DNA of 64,000 bases from Clostridium sp. (GCF_022482905.1 NZ_JAKVOI010000001.1:1303958-1367957); one strand, 5' to 3'; shown: positions 51,514-60,513, counted from the first letter of the stretch. Notes: generated by a model not told the origin, from the sequence alone. Made by a program: numbers and translations.

Positions 51514-52419
51514 CTACCGCAGTAATTGAAGCTTATCCCATAGCTCCGGATATTTTTTCTTGAGATTAACTATTTTAAATTTCTTATCTATAAAAGTTTG
51601 GGTTGTCTTCCCCTTTGCAAGAAGTTGACTGTTTTTTTCATTCAATACCCTGTAGTTAAATGATATTTTAACTGGATTGAAATCTGCTATGGAAGCCTCT
51701 ATTATTAAATCATCATCATATTTTGCAGCCTTTGAGTATTTGCAGTAGGTTTCTACAAGCGGCATCATTATTCCTTTATCCTCAATGTCCTTGTAAGTAA
51801 TACCTGCTTTTTTAATAAAATCTCCTCTGGCAGCTTCAAACCATATATAATAATTTGAATGATGAGCTATTCCCATCTTATCTGTTTCTGCATATCTGAC
51901 TTTTATTCTTGTGCTGCTGGTATACATAATATTTTTATTCTCCTCTTTGCTTTCATCTTTATGCTGCGGGACATCATTTTTGGCAGGATCTTTATGGCTG
52001 TCACCATTGTCCTTTTTGGGACTCCTGTCGTGATCTGCAGTCATTGTATTATCAATAGCCTTGTCCAATATTTTATCTGCCTTCTCCATTCCCTTTTTCA
52101 ATATAGTGTCATCAGGATTGTGCTTGTTTGACAGCTTACTTTTTTTACTGCCCTTTTCTTCGCCTGATAATGCATCTTTTTGATCAAAGAGATTTTTCTT
52201 TATAATATCCATTAACATCTTTTTATCTACAAACTCATCAAGAAAAAAATTCTCTTTTTTATCCTCTTTATCTTTATGATGATGAAATTCTTTTTCTTTT
52301 TTTATATATATCTTATCATATCTCCTTTTATATCTTTCAATTCTTCTAATATATCTAGGGAGCATATAAAGTGCAAATTCTATAAAATCGTCTGTATTAC
52401 CCGCGTATCTTCTTCCCAT
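51514..52419 (-). CDS. YbgC-type thioesterase with lysine-rich N-terminal extension
   Basis: The 301-aa frame has two parts. The last 137 residues are a hotdog-fold acyl-CoA thioesterase of the YbgC/4HBT family: RIKVRYAETDKMGIAHHSNYYIWFEAARGDFIKKAG, with the catalytic Asp in ETDKMG. The first 165 are highly charged and low-complexity (FHHHKDKEDKKENFF, KKDNGDSHKDPAKND), preceded by an arginine-rich start (YMLPRYIRRIERYKRRYDKIY). Ordinary YbgC proteins begin at the MYTSS position. An in-frame ATG at 51927 with AGAGGAG 12 bases upstream could give the enzyme alone. The ATG at 52419 follows AGGAGG at the best spacing. Confidence 0.85.
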   Translation of the reverse strand: MGRRYAGNTDDFIEFALYMLPRYIRRIERYKRRYDKIYIKKEKEFHHHKDKEDKKENFFLDEFVDKKMLMDIIKKNLFDQKDALSGEEKGSKKSKLSNKHNPDDTILKKGMEKADKILDKAIDNTMTADHDRSPKKDNGDSHKDPAKNDVPQHKDESKEENKNIMYTSSTRIKVRYAETDKMGIAHHSNYYIWFEAARGDFIKKAGITYKDIEDKGIMMPLVETYCKYSKAAKYDDDLIIEASIADFNPVKISFNYRVLNEKNSQLLAKGKTTQTFIDKKFKIVNLKKKYPELWDKLQLLR

Positions 52420-52502
52420 TTTCATTCCTCCTATACACTCTCTGTATAGTATATACTATGGAAACTGTTATGTTCAGTTGCACTTTATATATAAGTGACA
52501 AA

Positions 52503-53948
52503 TTATTTTTTTATATTCATAATATCAACTCTGCTTGCCCTCTTTGGGAGTATTGACGATCCAGGTCCCCTCTTTTTCACCTGTTCTTCCGGAATTTTTA
52601 GCTCTCTTGCTATGATCTTTCTAACTCTCGGTCCGCAGAACATACCCTGGCACATTCCCATTCCTGCTCTTGTACGCCTTTTTATTCCATCTATGGAATC
52701 TGTCTTAACAGTTCTGTGCAGCGCATCCACGATTTCCGATTCTGTCACTTTTTCACATCTGCATATAATATGTTTTTCGGGATCTTCAGAATCTATATCT
52801 CCCCTGAAATTTCCATCCTTTTTGACTATTATAGGTTTTCTAAATGGATTGAATTTTTCATCTCTATCCAGCTTTAATCCAGCCTTATACAATACATCAA
52901 CCACTTTAAGCGCTATTGCAGGTGAAGATGTAATCCCAGGTGAGTCAATACCCGCTACATTTATAAAGCCCCTAACTTCCGTCTCTTCTATTATAAAATC
53001 CTTTGTACTGCTCGTGGGTCTGATTCCTGCAAAAGAAGTTATAGCCTTTTTCATATTGAATCCAGACACTGATTTTTTAGCTGTCTCTACAATATACTTC
53101 AATATCTCTTCATCAGTGGACACATCTCCCCTGTCTGATACTTCCTGTGCATTTGGTCCAATCATCAGGTTGCCATGATAGGTTGTAGTTACAAGTATCC
53201 CCTTTCCTTTCTCTGTAGGAACCTGAAATATTACACTGTTAACAAGATAGGACTGATCCTTGTTAAAGATAATATATTCACCCTTTCGTGGAACAATAGT
53301 GAAATAATCCAGTCCTACCATGTCAGATATTCTGTCACTATATGCACCTGCAGCATTTATTATATATCTGCTTTCCACTTTTTCTCCACCGCTTGACACC
53401 TGAAATGTTCCATTCTTTTTAACTATAGATGTTACTTCATGCCCTAATTTTAAATCCACTCCGTTTTCTACGGCATTTTCTGCCAGAGCAATAGTCATTT
53501 CATAAGGTGAACATACCCCTGCATTTTTACAATACAATGCCCATTTTACACGTTTATTCACATGTGGTTCCATTTCAAGTACCTTTTTCCCGTCAATTAT
53601 CTCCATTCCGTCTACACCATTTTTTATTCCATTATCGTATAGCTTTTCAATATGTTTCTTTTCCTCATCATTAAATGCCAGCACAAGAGATCCAGTTTCT
53701 CTATAACCAAAATTCAATTCACGGTTCAAGCTTTCATACATCCTGTTTCCCCTGATACAAAGCTTGGCTTTTAATGTTCCAGGTTCATCTGAATATCCTC
53801 CATGGACTATACCACTGTTAGCCTTAGATGCACCACATGAAACATCATCATTTTTCTCCAGTATGCATATTTTCAACTTATATTTGGAGAGTTCCCTTGC
53901 AATTGCACATCCAACTGCACCTGCACCTATAATTACAATATCATACAT
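52503..53948 (-). CDS. FAD-dependent oxidoreductase with BFD-like [2Fe-2S] domain (GlpA-like)
   Basis: About 481 aa. It starts with a dinucleotide-binding motif (MYDIVIIGAGAVGCAIARELSKY) and continues as a DAO/GlpA-type FAD domain (SGASKANSGIVHGGY-like CGASKANSGIVHGGY). It ends in a bacterioferritin-associated ferredoxin-like domain, HIICRCEKVTESEIVDAL...GMGMCQGMFCGPRV, whose cysteines would carry a cluster. The family includes anaerobic glycerol-3-phosphate dehydrogenases and L-2-hydroxyacid oxidases. The ATG at 53963 contains the ribosome-binding site (GGGGGGAA), so 53948 is preferred. There are no other glycerol genes nearby. Confidence 0.88.
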   Translation of the reverse strand: MYDIVIIGAGAVGCAIARELSKYKLKICILEKNDDVSCGASKANSGIVHGGYSDEPGTLKAKLCIRGNRMYESLNRELNFGYRETGSLVLAFNDEEKKHIEKLYDNGIKNGVDGMEIIDGKKVLEMEPHVNKRVKWALYCKNAGVCSPYEMTIALAENAVENGVDLKLGHEVTSIVKKNGTFQVSSGGEKVESRYIINAAGAYSDRISDMVGLDYFTIVPRKGEYIIFNKDQSYLVNSVIFQVPTEKGKGILVTTTYHGNLMIGPNAQEVSDRGDVSTDEEILKYIVETAKKSVSGFNMKKAITSFAGIRPTSSTKDFIIEETEVRGFINVAGIDSPGITSSPAIALKVVDVLYKAGLKLDRDEKFNPFRKPIIVKKDGNFRGDIDSEDPEKHIICRCEKVTESEIVDALHRTVKTDSIDGIKRRTRAGMGMCQGMFCGPRVRKIIARELKIPEEQVKKRGPGSSILPKRASRVDIMNIKK

Positions 53949-53987
53949 ATAAATTCCCCCCATAATCCATTTTAAAGTACATATAAC

Positions 53988-55418
53988 CTAAACATTTATT
54001 TCAACCTTTTCTCCAAGCAGTTCTTTATTTTTCTGCAGCAAGGGTTTTATTTCACGATCTATGAATTCTTTCACCTGTCCGCCTGCCCTTCCCGTGAACT
54101 TTTCAGGATCTACAAGTTCAAGTATTTCATCTCTTGTCAATTTGAAGAATGGATCTTCTATTATCCTATCTATGAGATCATTTTCTGCCCCTTCCATTTT
54201 TACTCTTCTTGCAGACTCCATAGAATGCTTTCTTATTCTCTCGTGAAGTTCCTGTCTATCTCCTCCTCTTTTAACTGACTCCATTATTATATTTTCCGTA
54301 GCCATAAAAGGTAGCTCTCTCTTTACATGAGATTCAATTACTTTGTCATATACAACCATATTTTCCGATACATTAATATATAGATTAAGGACTCCATCCA
54401 GTGCAAGAAAAGCTTCAGGTATTGATATTCTCTTGTTTGCTGAATCATCCAGCGTTCTTTCAAACCATTGAGTCGAAGCTGTTATTGCCGGATTCAGTGC
54501 ATCCACTATTATGTATCTGGCAAGAGATCCCATTCTCTCACATCTCATAGGATTTCTCTTGTATGCCATTGCCGAAGAACCAATTTGATTTTTTTCAAAA
54601 GGTTCCTCCATTTCCTTCATACTTTGAAGCAGCCTTATATCATTACTGAATTTGTATGCACTCTGTGCAATTTCCGAAAGCGTGTTTGTTATTATGGAAT
54701 CCACCTTTCTAGTGTAGGTCTGCCCCGTAACCATGAACTCCTTTTTAAATCCCATTTTTTCCGTTACCATACTGTCAAGTCTCTTAACTTTTTCTTCATC
54801 CCCATTAAAAAGCTCCATGAAGCTGGCCTGTGTCCCAGTAGTACCTTTTACGCCCCTGAATCTCATATTATCTATTACAAATTGAAGATTTTCCAGATCA
54901 AGATAAAGATCCTGTATCCACAGTGTAGCCCTTTTCCCAACTGTTGTCAGCTGTGCAGGTTGAAAATGCGTAAATCCCAAGGTCGGGAGATCTTTGTATT
55001 TTATGGCAAACTTTGAAAGAAGATTTATAACATTAAGTACCTTTTTTTTGATAAGTTCAAGGCCCTCCCTCATAATTATCAAATCCGTGTTGTCACCTAC
55101 ATAACAGCTCGTTGCCCCGAGATGAATTATTCCCTTTGCCTTAGGGCACTGAAGCCCATAGGCATATACATGACTCATTACATCATGCCTTACTTCCTTC
55201 TCCCTTTTCTGTGCATCCTCATAATTTATATTATCGACATTGGCTTTTAATTCTTCTATCTGTTCATCAGTTATATTAAGTCCAAGCTTGCTCTCACATT
55301 CTGCAAGTGCAACCCATAATCTTCTCCATGTTTTGAATTTTTTGTCCTCCGAAAATATATAACTCATTTCTTCTGATGCATATCTTGTATTGAGCGGTGT
55401 ATTATATGTATCTCTCAT
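53988..55418 (-). CDS. purB: adenylosuccinate lyase
   Basis: This 476-aa enzyme of the fumarase/aspartase superfamily makes AMP from adenylosuccinate and also acts in IMP synthesis. It has HDVMSHVYAYG, LGATSCYVGDNTDLIIMREGL, GFTHFQPAQLTTVGKRATLWIQDL and the signature loop QIGSSAMAYKRNPMRCERMGSLARY. The length matches clostridial PurB. It lies alone; 39 bases separate it from the oxidoreductase gene. No purine riboswitch is seen upstream. Confidence 0.96.
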   Translation of the reverse strand: MRDTYNTPLNTRYASEEMSYIFSEDKKFKTWRRLWVALAECESKLGLNITDEQIEELKANVDNINYEDAQKREKEVRHDVMSHVYAYGLQCPKAKGIIHLGATSCYVGDNTDLIIMREGLELIKKKVLNVINLLSKFAIKYKDLPTLGFTHFQPAQLTTVGKRATLWIQDLYLDLENLQFVIDNMRFRGVKGTTGTQASFMELFNGDEEKVKRLDSMVTEKMGFKKEFMVTGQTYTRKVDSIITNTLSEIAQSAYKFSNDIRLLQSMKEMEEPFEKNQIGSSAMAYKRNPMRCERMGSLARYIIVDALNPAITASTQWFERTLDDSANKRISIPEAFLALDGVLNLYINVSENMVVYDKVIESHVKRELPFMATENIIMESVKRGGDRQELHERIRKHSMESARRVKMEGAENDLIDRIIEDPFFKLTRDEILELVDPEKFTGRAGGQVKEFIDREIKPLLQKNKELLGEKVEINV

Positions 55419-55574
55419 ATTTAAAATTCCTCCACAAGTATTTTTAGTTTGTTTTCGTTCATATTATATCACACAACAATCCAGCATTTAAATATACTAT
55501 ATTTAAAAAGCAGTTCTATATTTTTAAAAATTTAATATACTTTAATAAAAAGCAGTTAAGGGGGATATAAATTA

Positions 55575-55799
55575 ATGTACAAATTCAGTATTATAGATAA
55601 GATTTCTCTTTTTTTAATAGTTTTGACCGGAATAAACACCGGTATATCAGGGATATGCGGTTTCAATCCAATTGGAATTATATTTGGCGATCCACTTAAT
55701 TTAATAGGAAGAATTCTTTACATAATTATAGGTGTAGCGGGAGTAGATATGATAATATTCTTGTTTAAAACAAAATCGGCTTATAAAACCCATAAATAA
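55575..55799 (+). CDS. DUF378 family small membrane protein
   Basis: The 74-aa product has two hydrophobic helices (about 9-27 and 42-62). Between them is the conserved GINTGISGICGFNPIGIIFGD segment of DUF378 (YuzA-like). Its function is unknown. A GGGGG site precedes the ATG. It converges with the HPr gene, sharing a terminator. Confidence 0.88.
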   Translation: MYKFSIIDKISLFLIVLTGINTGISGICGFNPIGIIFGDPLNLIGRILYIIIGVAGVDMIIFLFKTKSAYKTHK

Positions 55800-55823
55800 A
55801 AGACCTCAAAAGGTCTTTTATTT
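55794..55823. terminator. bidirectional terminator
   Basis: AAATAAAAGACCT (55794-55806) and AGGTCTTTTATTT (55811-55823) form a perfect 13-bp stem overlapping the DUF378 stop codon; the HPr gene ends 21 bases beyond it. Confidence 0.85.
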
Positions 55824-55843
55824 ACGTGAAACATATATCATTA

Positions 55844-56101
55844 TTATTCTAATGAATCTATCAACTTGACTATTTCTTCAACAGCAAGAGACTCATCATC
55901 ACCTGATGCGATAACCTTTACTGTTGAATTTTTTGTAACACCTAATGATAATACTCCTATCAAACTTTTAATATTAGCTTTCTTTCCATCAAACTCTATA
56001 GACATATCTGATTTAAATGAAGAAGCCTTTTTGACTAATAGTGTAGCAGGTCTTGCATGAAGCCCTGTAGCGCTTTTTACTGTTACTTCCTTAGATACCA
56101 T
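55844..56101 (-). CDS. ptsH: HPr phosphocarrier protein
   Basis: This 85-aa HPr of the sugar phosphotransferase system has the His15 site in TGLHARPATLLVKKA. The regulatory Ser46 is in NIKSLIGVLSLGV, which suggests that HPr kinase control of catabolite repression operates. The rest has the normal beta-alpha fold (AVEEIVKLIDSLE). It is monocistronic and no PTS enzyme I gene lies next to it. Confidence 0.95.
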   Translation of the reverse strand: MVSKEVTVKSATGLHARPATLLVKKASSFKSDMSIEFDGKKANIKSLIGVLSLGVTKNSTVKVIASGDDESLAVEEIVKLIDSLE

Positions 56102-56173
56102 TCAATTCACCCCTAATTATAAGTATATTAACATTTTAAAACTTCTTCAACAATTATACCATTTTTTTAATAA

Positions 56174-57370
56174 TCACTTCAACTCTTTTATAAACTTTTC
56201 TATTCTGTCAAGTCCCTCAACTATGTTGTCCATAGAAGTAGCATAGGACAATCTTACGTAATTTTCAACTCCAAAGCCGGCTCCCGGAATTACTGCAACC
56301 TTTTCCTTTTCTAAAAGTAATTTTGAAAAGCCCAGCGAATCTTCAATCAAAGTTCCATTACATCTTCTGCCAAATATCCTTGATATATTGAGCAGTACAT
56401 AAAATGCACCTTCAGGTATAAATGCAGACAGACCGTCTATTTTATCTATTTTTTGAAGCATATATTTTCTTCTTTTGTCAAACTGTTCTATCATATTCTT
56501 TACATCAGGGCTGTCATATTTTAACGCAGCCACACCGGCATATTGCGTAATTGAATTTGGATTTGCAGTAGTATGGCTTTGGATATTTGACATCAATTTT
56601 ATTACCTTCTCATTTCCAGATGCCGCATAACCAAGTCTCCAGCCAGTCATGGCATAAGTTTTTGAAAATCCATTTACAACAATAGTTCTATTGTATGCGT
56701 CCTCGGATATACCTGCTATGCTTACATGTTTGTTAGCATCATATATTAATTTCTCATATATTTCATCGGATACTATAAATATATCTTCCTTTTTCGCAAA
56801 TTCCGCTATATCTTCAAGTTCTTCTTTAGTATACACAGTACCTGTTGGATTGTTCGGACTATTTATTATGATAAGCTTAGTTTTGTCTGTAACAGCTTTT
56901 TCAAGATCTTCTATGGTGTACTTGAAGCCGTTCTCCTCTCTTGTATTCACAAAAACTGGTGTCCCGTCAGCCAGCTTTATAAGTTCAGGATAACTTACCC
57001 AGTAAGGTACTGCTACAATCACCTCATCTCCCGGATTGAGGACTGCAGATAATACATTTGCCAGACATTGTTTGGCTCCTGTAGAAACTATAATCTGATT
57101 TTCACTGTAGCTTAATTTATTATCTTTCTCAAATTTCTTTTTTATGGCACTTTTTAATTCCAGAATTCCAGAAGCAGGAGTATACTTTGTAAATCCATCC
57201 TTCATAGCCTTAACTGCAGCATTTTGAATATACTCAGGTGTATTGAAATCCGGTTCCCCTGCTCCAAAACCTATTACGTCAATACCGTCTGCTTTCATTT
57301 GCTTTGCCTTGGCTGTAATGGCCAAAGTTATGGATGGCTCAATTTTCTCAGCTTTTTTTGACAGAATCAT
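56174..57370 (-). CDS. class I/II aspartate-type aminotransferase
   Basis: This 398-aa PLP enzyme of the AspB/AspC group has IDVIGFGAGEPDFNTPEYI, TVAVPYWVSYPEL-like EVIVAVPYWVSYPELIKL, LIIINSPNNPTGTVYTKEEL, and NGFSKTYAMTGWRLGYAASG with the PLP lysine. The C-terminal Arg in NYVRLSYATS binds substrate carboxylate. It probably uses aspartate/glutamate and 2-oxoglutarate. It is 33 bases downstream of the small EamA-like gene. Confidence 0.95.
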   Translation of the reverse strand: MILSKKAEKIEPSITLAITAKAKQMKADGIDVIGFGAGEPDFNTPEYIQNAAVKAMKDGFTKYTPASGILELKSAIKKKFEKDNKLSYSENQIIVSTGAKQCLANVLSAVLNPGDEVIVAVPYWVSYPELIKLADGTPVFVNTREENGFKYTIEDLEKAVTDKTKLIIINSPNNPTGTVYTKEELEDIAEFAKKEDIFIVSDEIYEKLIYDANKHVSIAGISEDAYNRTIVVNGFSKTYAMTGWRLGYAASGNEKVIKLMSNIQSHTTANPNSITQYAGVAALKYDSPDVKNMIEQFDKRRKYMLQKIDKIDGLSAFIPEGAFYVLLNISRIFGRRCNGTLIEDSLGFSKLLLEKEKVAVIPGAGFGVENYVRLSYATSMDNIVEGLDRIEKFIKELK

Positions 57371-57403
57371 TTTATTTCCTCCTCGTAGGTAAATTCTAAT
57401 TTT

Positions 57404-57760
57404 TTAGCTTCGTGAAATCAACACAACGCCTACTATTATAAAAAACATTCCCAATACCCTTATAAAGGTTATGTTTTCTTTAAATACAAAATAAGAAAAA
57501 ATCATCACTATTATATATCCAAGGCTTACCATTGGATATGCATAACTGAGCTCGGTTTTACTCAAAACTTTTATCCATATAAGAAAACTTACACCATAAG
57601 ATATTATTCCCATCATCACAGGCAGATTTTTTACTATGTTTAAAATACTTGGAATTAAATATTTAAGTGTAAAATTGATTTCCAGATTTGCTGAACCATA
57701 TTTAACAAGTATCTGACCAAATGCACCTAGAAATATTGAAATTAATATTAATAAAATCAT
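57404..57760 (-). CDS. EamA/SMR-type four-helix membrane protein
   Basis: The 118-aa protein has four transmembrane helices and family features of the small multidrug resistance/EamA half-unit: ILISIFLGAFGQILVKYG at the start, TELSYAYPMVSLGYIIVMIFSYFVFKENITFIRVLGMFFIIVGVVLIS at the end. The ArnE/ArnF-type subunits of this fold flip polyprenyl-linked sugars. It is between a GT39-like glycosyltransferase gene and the aminotransferase gene, so a flippase role is plausible but unproven. Confidence 0.8.
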   Translation of the reverse strand: MILLILISIFLGAFGQILVKYGSANLEINFTLKYLIPSILNIVKNLPVMMGIISYGVSFLIWIKVLSKTELSYAYPMVSLGYIIVMIFSYFVFKENITFIRVLGMFFIIVGVVLISRS

Positions 57761-57778
57761 ATACTTACTTCCATTCTA

Positions 57779-59101
57779 TCAATTATTCTTTTTTATTGTT
57801 CTAAATATAATTCTACCAATTGACATGTAAAAACAATATACAAATAAAAATATTATGGGAAAAGAATATCTTCCCTGACCCTCCGTTATAAAATACACAC
57901 CTGTAAACATGAAAAATAGAATTACAGAATATATATTGAATTTATCAATGGAATCACTCCTGCCTTTTACTAACTGTATAAGTATATATACACTATAAAT
58001 CAATATATATATTATAGCCGGCAGAAAGATTATTTCTCTAGTTAAATTTGCATATACTATGAGAAATTTTCTAAATTCATCGGTTATTCCACTTGCATAT
58101 GTACTATATACTATATCGTCCCCTACAAAATATGTATTAAAAAGTCTCATGGAACCCAGTTTTATAAAATCTGCAGGATGCGATTTTATCCACTTTTTGG
58201 CAGATGAACTCAACATTTTATTTTTCTCAGTCATATTTGCATTTTTGTATTCCTGTGTATTTACAACTGAATTTTCAACATTGGCGGCAGGCATCCATCT
58301 TCCCTTGTGGTTTTGGGAATTATTATTTATATAAAGTACTATCCCTCCGTTGTTGGATACATAGGTAAATTGCCCCATCAACTTTGAATTTCTATATATC
58401 CACGGTGAAATCACAATTGCACTCAATATCAATACAATAATTGAATTTTCTATTGAAAGCAGCAATTTTTTATGTTTTAAAACATCCACCAGGAATACTA
58501 GCAAAAAGAAGGCTATAAAAAACGGCTTAACCATTGTATTAAGACCCACAAGCACACCTATTAAAATATATTTGAATCTCATATTTCCCATATATATATC
58601 GGTTATAATCAATAAAAGTGCTGTAAATAAAAGTTCCGTTCCAAGTATACTGTTGTAGAATATATTATTTGGCATGAATACAAATATAGTAAATATTATC
58701 TTTCTATCTATTTCCTCCAGATCAAGTCTGAATAAAATCGATCTGAAAAAAATATAATTCACAATAGTTAAAACTATATTAAATATTTTTGCAGTAAGAA
58801 CACTGGCCCCGAATATTTTAAATATACCTCCCAATACTATTGAATAACCCATGGATGTATATGTGTTCCCCCAGGAACCTCCGTTTGCTATACTTACAGC
58901 CATATTATAATAATAGTCAAAATCCGAAAATGGCATGGAATTTACAAATATTACCCATAGTATGGATACTGCCGTACCAAGCATCATAACTATCAGATAA
59001 TAGTCCAGACTTATTTTATAATTGCTATCTGTCTTATTTTTTTTCGAAAAAGCTTCACTTTTTTTGAAAGATCCACCTTTAAAAAGGCTATTTATTTCCA
59101 T
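57779..59101 (-). CDS. GT39/ArnT-like membrane glycosyltransferase
   Basis: The 440-aa polytopic protein has about 10-11 helices. The first external loop carries the catalytic-type acidic motif MPFSDFDYYYNMAVSIANGGSWGNTYTSMGYSIVLGG, as in Pmt/ArnT enzymes that transfer a sugar from a polyprenyl phosphate. IFGASVLTAKIFNIVLTIVNYIFF follows. The acceptor cannot be told from the sequence. It is 18 bases from the phosphoribosyltransferase gene and 18 bases from the EamA-type gene. Confidence 0.8.
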   Translation of the reverse strand: MEINSLFKGGSFKKSEAFSKKNKTDSNYKISLDYYLIVMMLGTAVSILWVIFVNSMPFSDFDYYYNMAVSIANGGSWGNTYTSMGYSIVLGGIFKIFGASVLTAKIFNIVLTIVNYIFFRSILFRLDLEEIDRKIIFTIFVFMPNNIFYNSILGTELLFTALLLIITDIYMGNMRFKYILIGVLVGLNTMVKPFFIAFFLLVFLVDVLKHKKLLLSIENSIIVLILSAIVISPWIYRNSKLMGQFTYVSNNGGIVLYINNNSQNHKGRWMPAANVENSVVNTQEYKNANMTEKNKMLSSSAKKWIKSHPADFIKLGSMRLFNTYFVGDDIVYSTYASGITDEFRKFLIVYANLTREIIFLPAIIYILIYSVYILIQLVKGRSDSIDKFNIYSVILFFMFTGVYFITEGQGRYSFPIIFLFVYCFYMSIGRIIFRTIKKNN

Positions 59102-59119
59102 ATAAAAATGACATCCTCT

Positions 59120-59977
59120 CTAAAGCTTCAAATATATTATAGCCATAATACTTAAACTCCAGAAAATTATATTTACCAGAAAAGGTCTGTCTTTTGCAAA
59201 TACATCTTCCGGTTTTCCACCTATATTTTTTTTATCCATCAAATATTCATATCTAAGTATTCCATATAGTACAAATGGAATAGTAAATATCATGGTCCTG
59301 CTTTGAGTAGAACTGAAAGTATAAAGGCAATATGCCATCAACACGGATGGATCAACTATGGTAAGCATTTTATCTATACTATTTACAGAATACTCCTCCA
59401 ATATCTTTCTGTGCTCTCCACTTCTGTCCTGCAAAGTTATAATCTCACTCTTGCGCTTATTAAGTGCCAGAAACAGAGAAAGCAGAACAGTACATAAAAA
59501 AAGCCACGGTGAAACTTCAACTCCTGTAGCAATACTTCCACTTTCCACTCTCAATACAAATCCGAAAGTTATTGTCATCACATCTATTATAACTATGTTT
59601 TTTAATTTAAAACAGTATAATACATTGATAATTATATACAGCAGCATTATATAAAGTATCTTTACATCAACACCATATCCCAGCAAAATAACCACCATAA
59701 AAAGCAGAATATCCAAAATTACAGCTGACCTTTTGCTCACACGTCCGCTGGGAAGAGGTCTGTTCTTCTTGTCTGGATGGCATCTGTCCTTTTCTATATC
59801 AACTATGTCGTTCAATATGTATATTATAGAAGAAGTAATACAAAACAGTATAAAAGTCTCTATATTTATACCAAGCATATAGGGATTTAAAAAATTTCCG
59901 GAAAATATAATTGCTGCAAATACAAAAAAATTCTTAATCCATTGTTTTGGTCTCATCATTTCTAGCAGACTCTTCAT
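59120..59977 (-). CDS. decaprenyl-phosphate phosphoribosyltransferase-like UbiA family protein
   Basis: About 285 aa, with eight or nine transmembrane helices. It has the aspartate-rich motif SSIIYILNDIVDIEKDRCHPDKKNRPLPSGRVSK of the UbiA superfamily, which in this subgroup binds PRPP. Mycobacterial Rv3806c, which makes decaprenyl-phosphoryl-phosphoribose, has the same LNDxxDxExDRxHPxKxxRP style. The frame extends to 60046, but AGGGGGAG is positioned for the ATG at 59977 (MKSLLEMMRPKQW). Confidence 0.85.
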   Translation of the reverse strand: MKSLLEMMRPKQWIKNFFVFAAIIFSGNFLNPYMLGINIETFILFCITSSIIYILNDIVDIEKDRCHPDKKNRPLPSGRVSKRSAVILDILLFMVVILLGYGVDVKILYIMLLYIIINVLYCFKLKNIVIIDVMTITFGFVLRVESGSIATGVEVSPWLFLCTVLLSLFLALNKRKSEIITLQDRSGEHRKILEEYSVNSIDKMLTIVDPSVLMAYCLYTFSSTQSRTMIFTIPFVLYGILRYEYLMDKKNIGGKPEDVFAKDRPFLVNIIFWSLSIMAIIYLKL

Positions 59978-60096
59978 GAAACTCCCCCTATATAAGTTGT
60001 ACATCTTTTTACATTTTAACATAGTATATAATATAGTCAATATCAAATTGTTTTATACAGGAATCTATTGAAACAATTACTATATACTAACAAACA

Positions 60097-60122
60097 AGGA
60101 CTTGATAACCTTCTCAAGTCCT
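60097..60122 (-). terminator. terminator after spoVS
   Basis: AGGACTTGA (60097-60105) and TCAAGTCCT (60114-60122) form a perfect 9-bp stem just after the spoVS stop. On the minus strand a TTGTTTG tract follows. Confidence 0.7.
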
Positions 60123-60132
60123 GTAAATTAAA

Positions 60133-60393
60133 TTATCTGGGTTGAATAATTAGTTTTATTGCAGTTCTCTCCTCACCATCTATTTCAACATCTGTAAAAG
60201 CCGGAATGCATATTAAATCGATTCCACTGGGTGCCACAAAGCCTCTAGCAATAGCTACTGCCTTGATAGCCTGATTCAGCGCTCCAGCCCCTATAGCCTG
60301 TATTTCAGCTTCCCCACGTTCTCTCAACACTCCTGCTAGTGCTCCTGCTACAGAATTTGGACTTGATTTTGCTGAAACTTTTAATACTTCCAT
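60133..60393 (-). CDS. spoVS: stage V sporulation protein S
   Basis: This 86-aa protein belongs to the highly conserved SpoVS family: VLKVSAKSSPNSVAGALAGVLRERGEAEIQAIGAGALNQAIKAVAIARGFVAPSGIDL, then IPAFTDVEIDGEERTAIKL. It affects sporulation progression and has an Alba-like fold thought to bind nucleic acid. It has AGGAGGG before the ATG and a probable sigma-H promoter upstream. Location next to rny is common in clostridia. Confidence 0.97.
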   Translation of the reverse strand: MEVLKVSAKSSPNSVAGALAGVLRERGEAEIQAIGAGALNQAIKAVAIARGFVAPSGIDLICIPAFTDVEIDGEERTAIKLIIQPR

Positions 60394-60441
60394 AATAACC
60401 CTCCTATATATTAACTTTATTTAGTGCTGCTATTGTATAAT

Positions 60442-60468
60442 ATTCTACAAAAATTTAAAAATTCCTTT
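60442..60468 (-). promoter_or_regulatory. sigma-H-type promoter of spoVS
   Basis: On the minus strand AAAGGAATT (60460-60468) and GTAGAAT (60442-60448) are 11 bases apart. This fits the sigma-H pattern RnAGGAwWW-N11-12-RnnGAAT completely. The -10 element lies about 50 bases before the spoVS start. spoVS of Bacillus subtilis is known to be sigma-H-dependent. Confidence 0.7.
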
Positions 60469-60513
60469 TAGATTTCATAAAGGCTTACAATTTTAAGAAA
60501 ATCCAAAAGGAAT
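60461..60513 (-). terminator. terminator of rny
   Basis: On the minus strand ATTCCTTTTGGATTT (60499-60513) pairs with AAATCTAAAAGGAAT (60461-60475) with one mismatch. A T-rich run follows (TTTTTAAATTTTT). The downstream arm contains the -35 element of the spoVS promoter. Confidence 0.7.
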
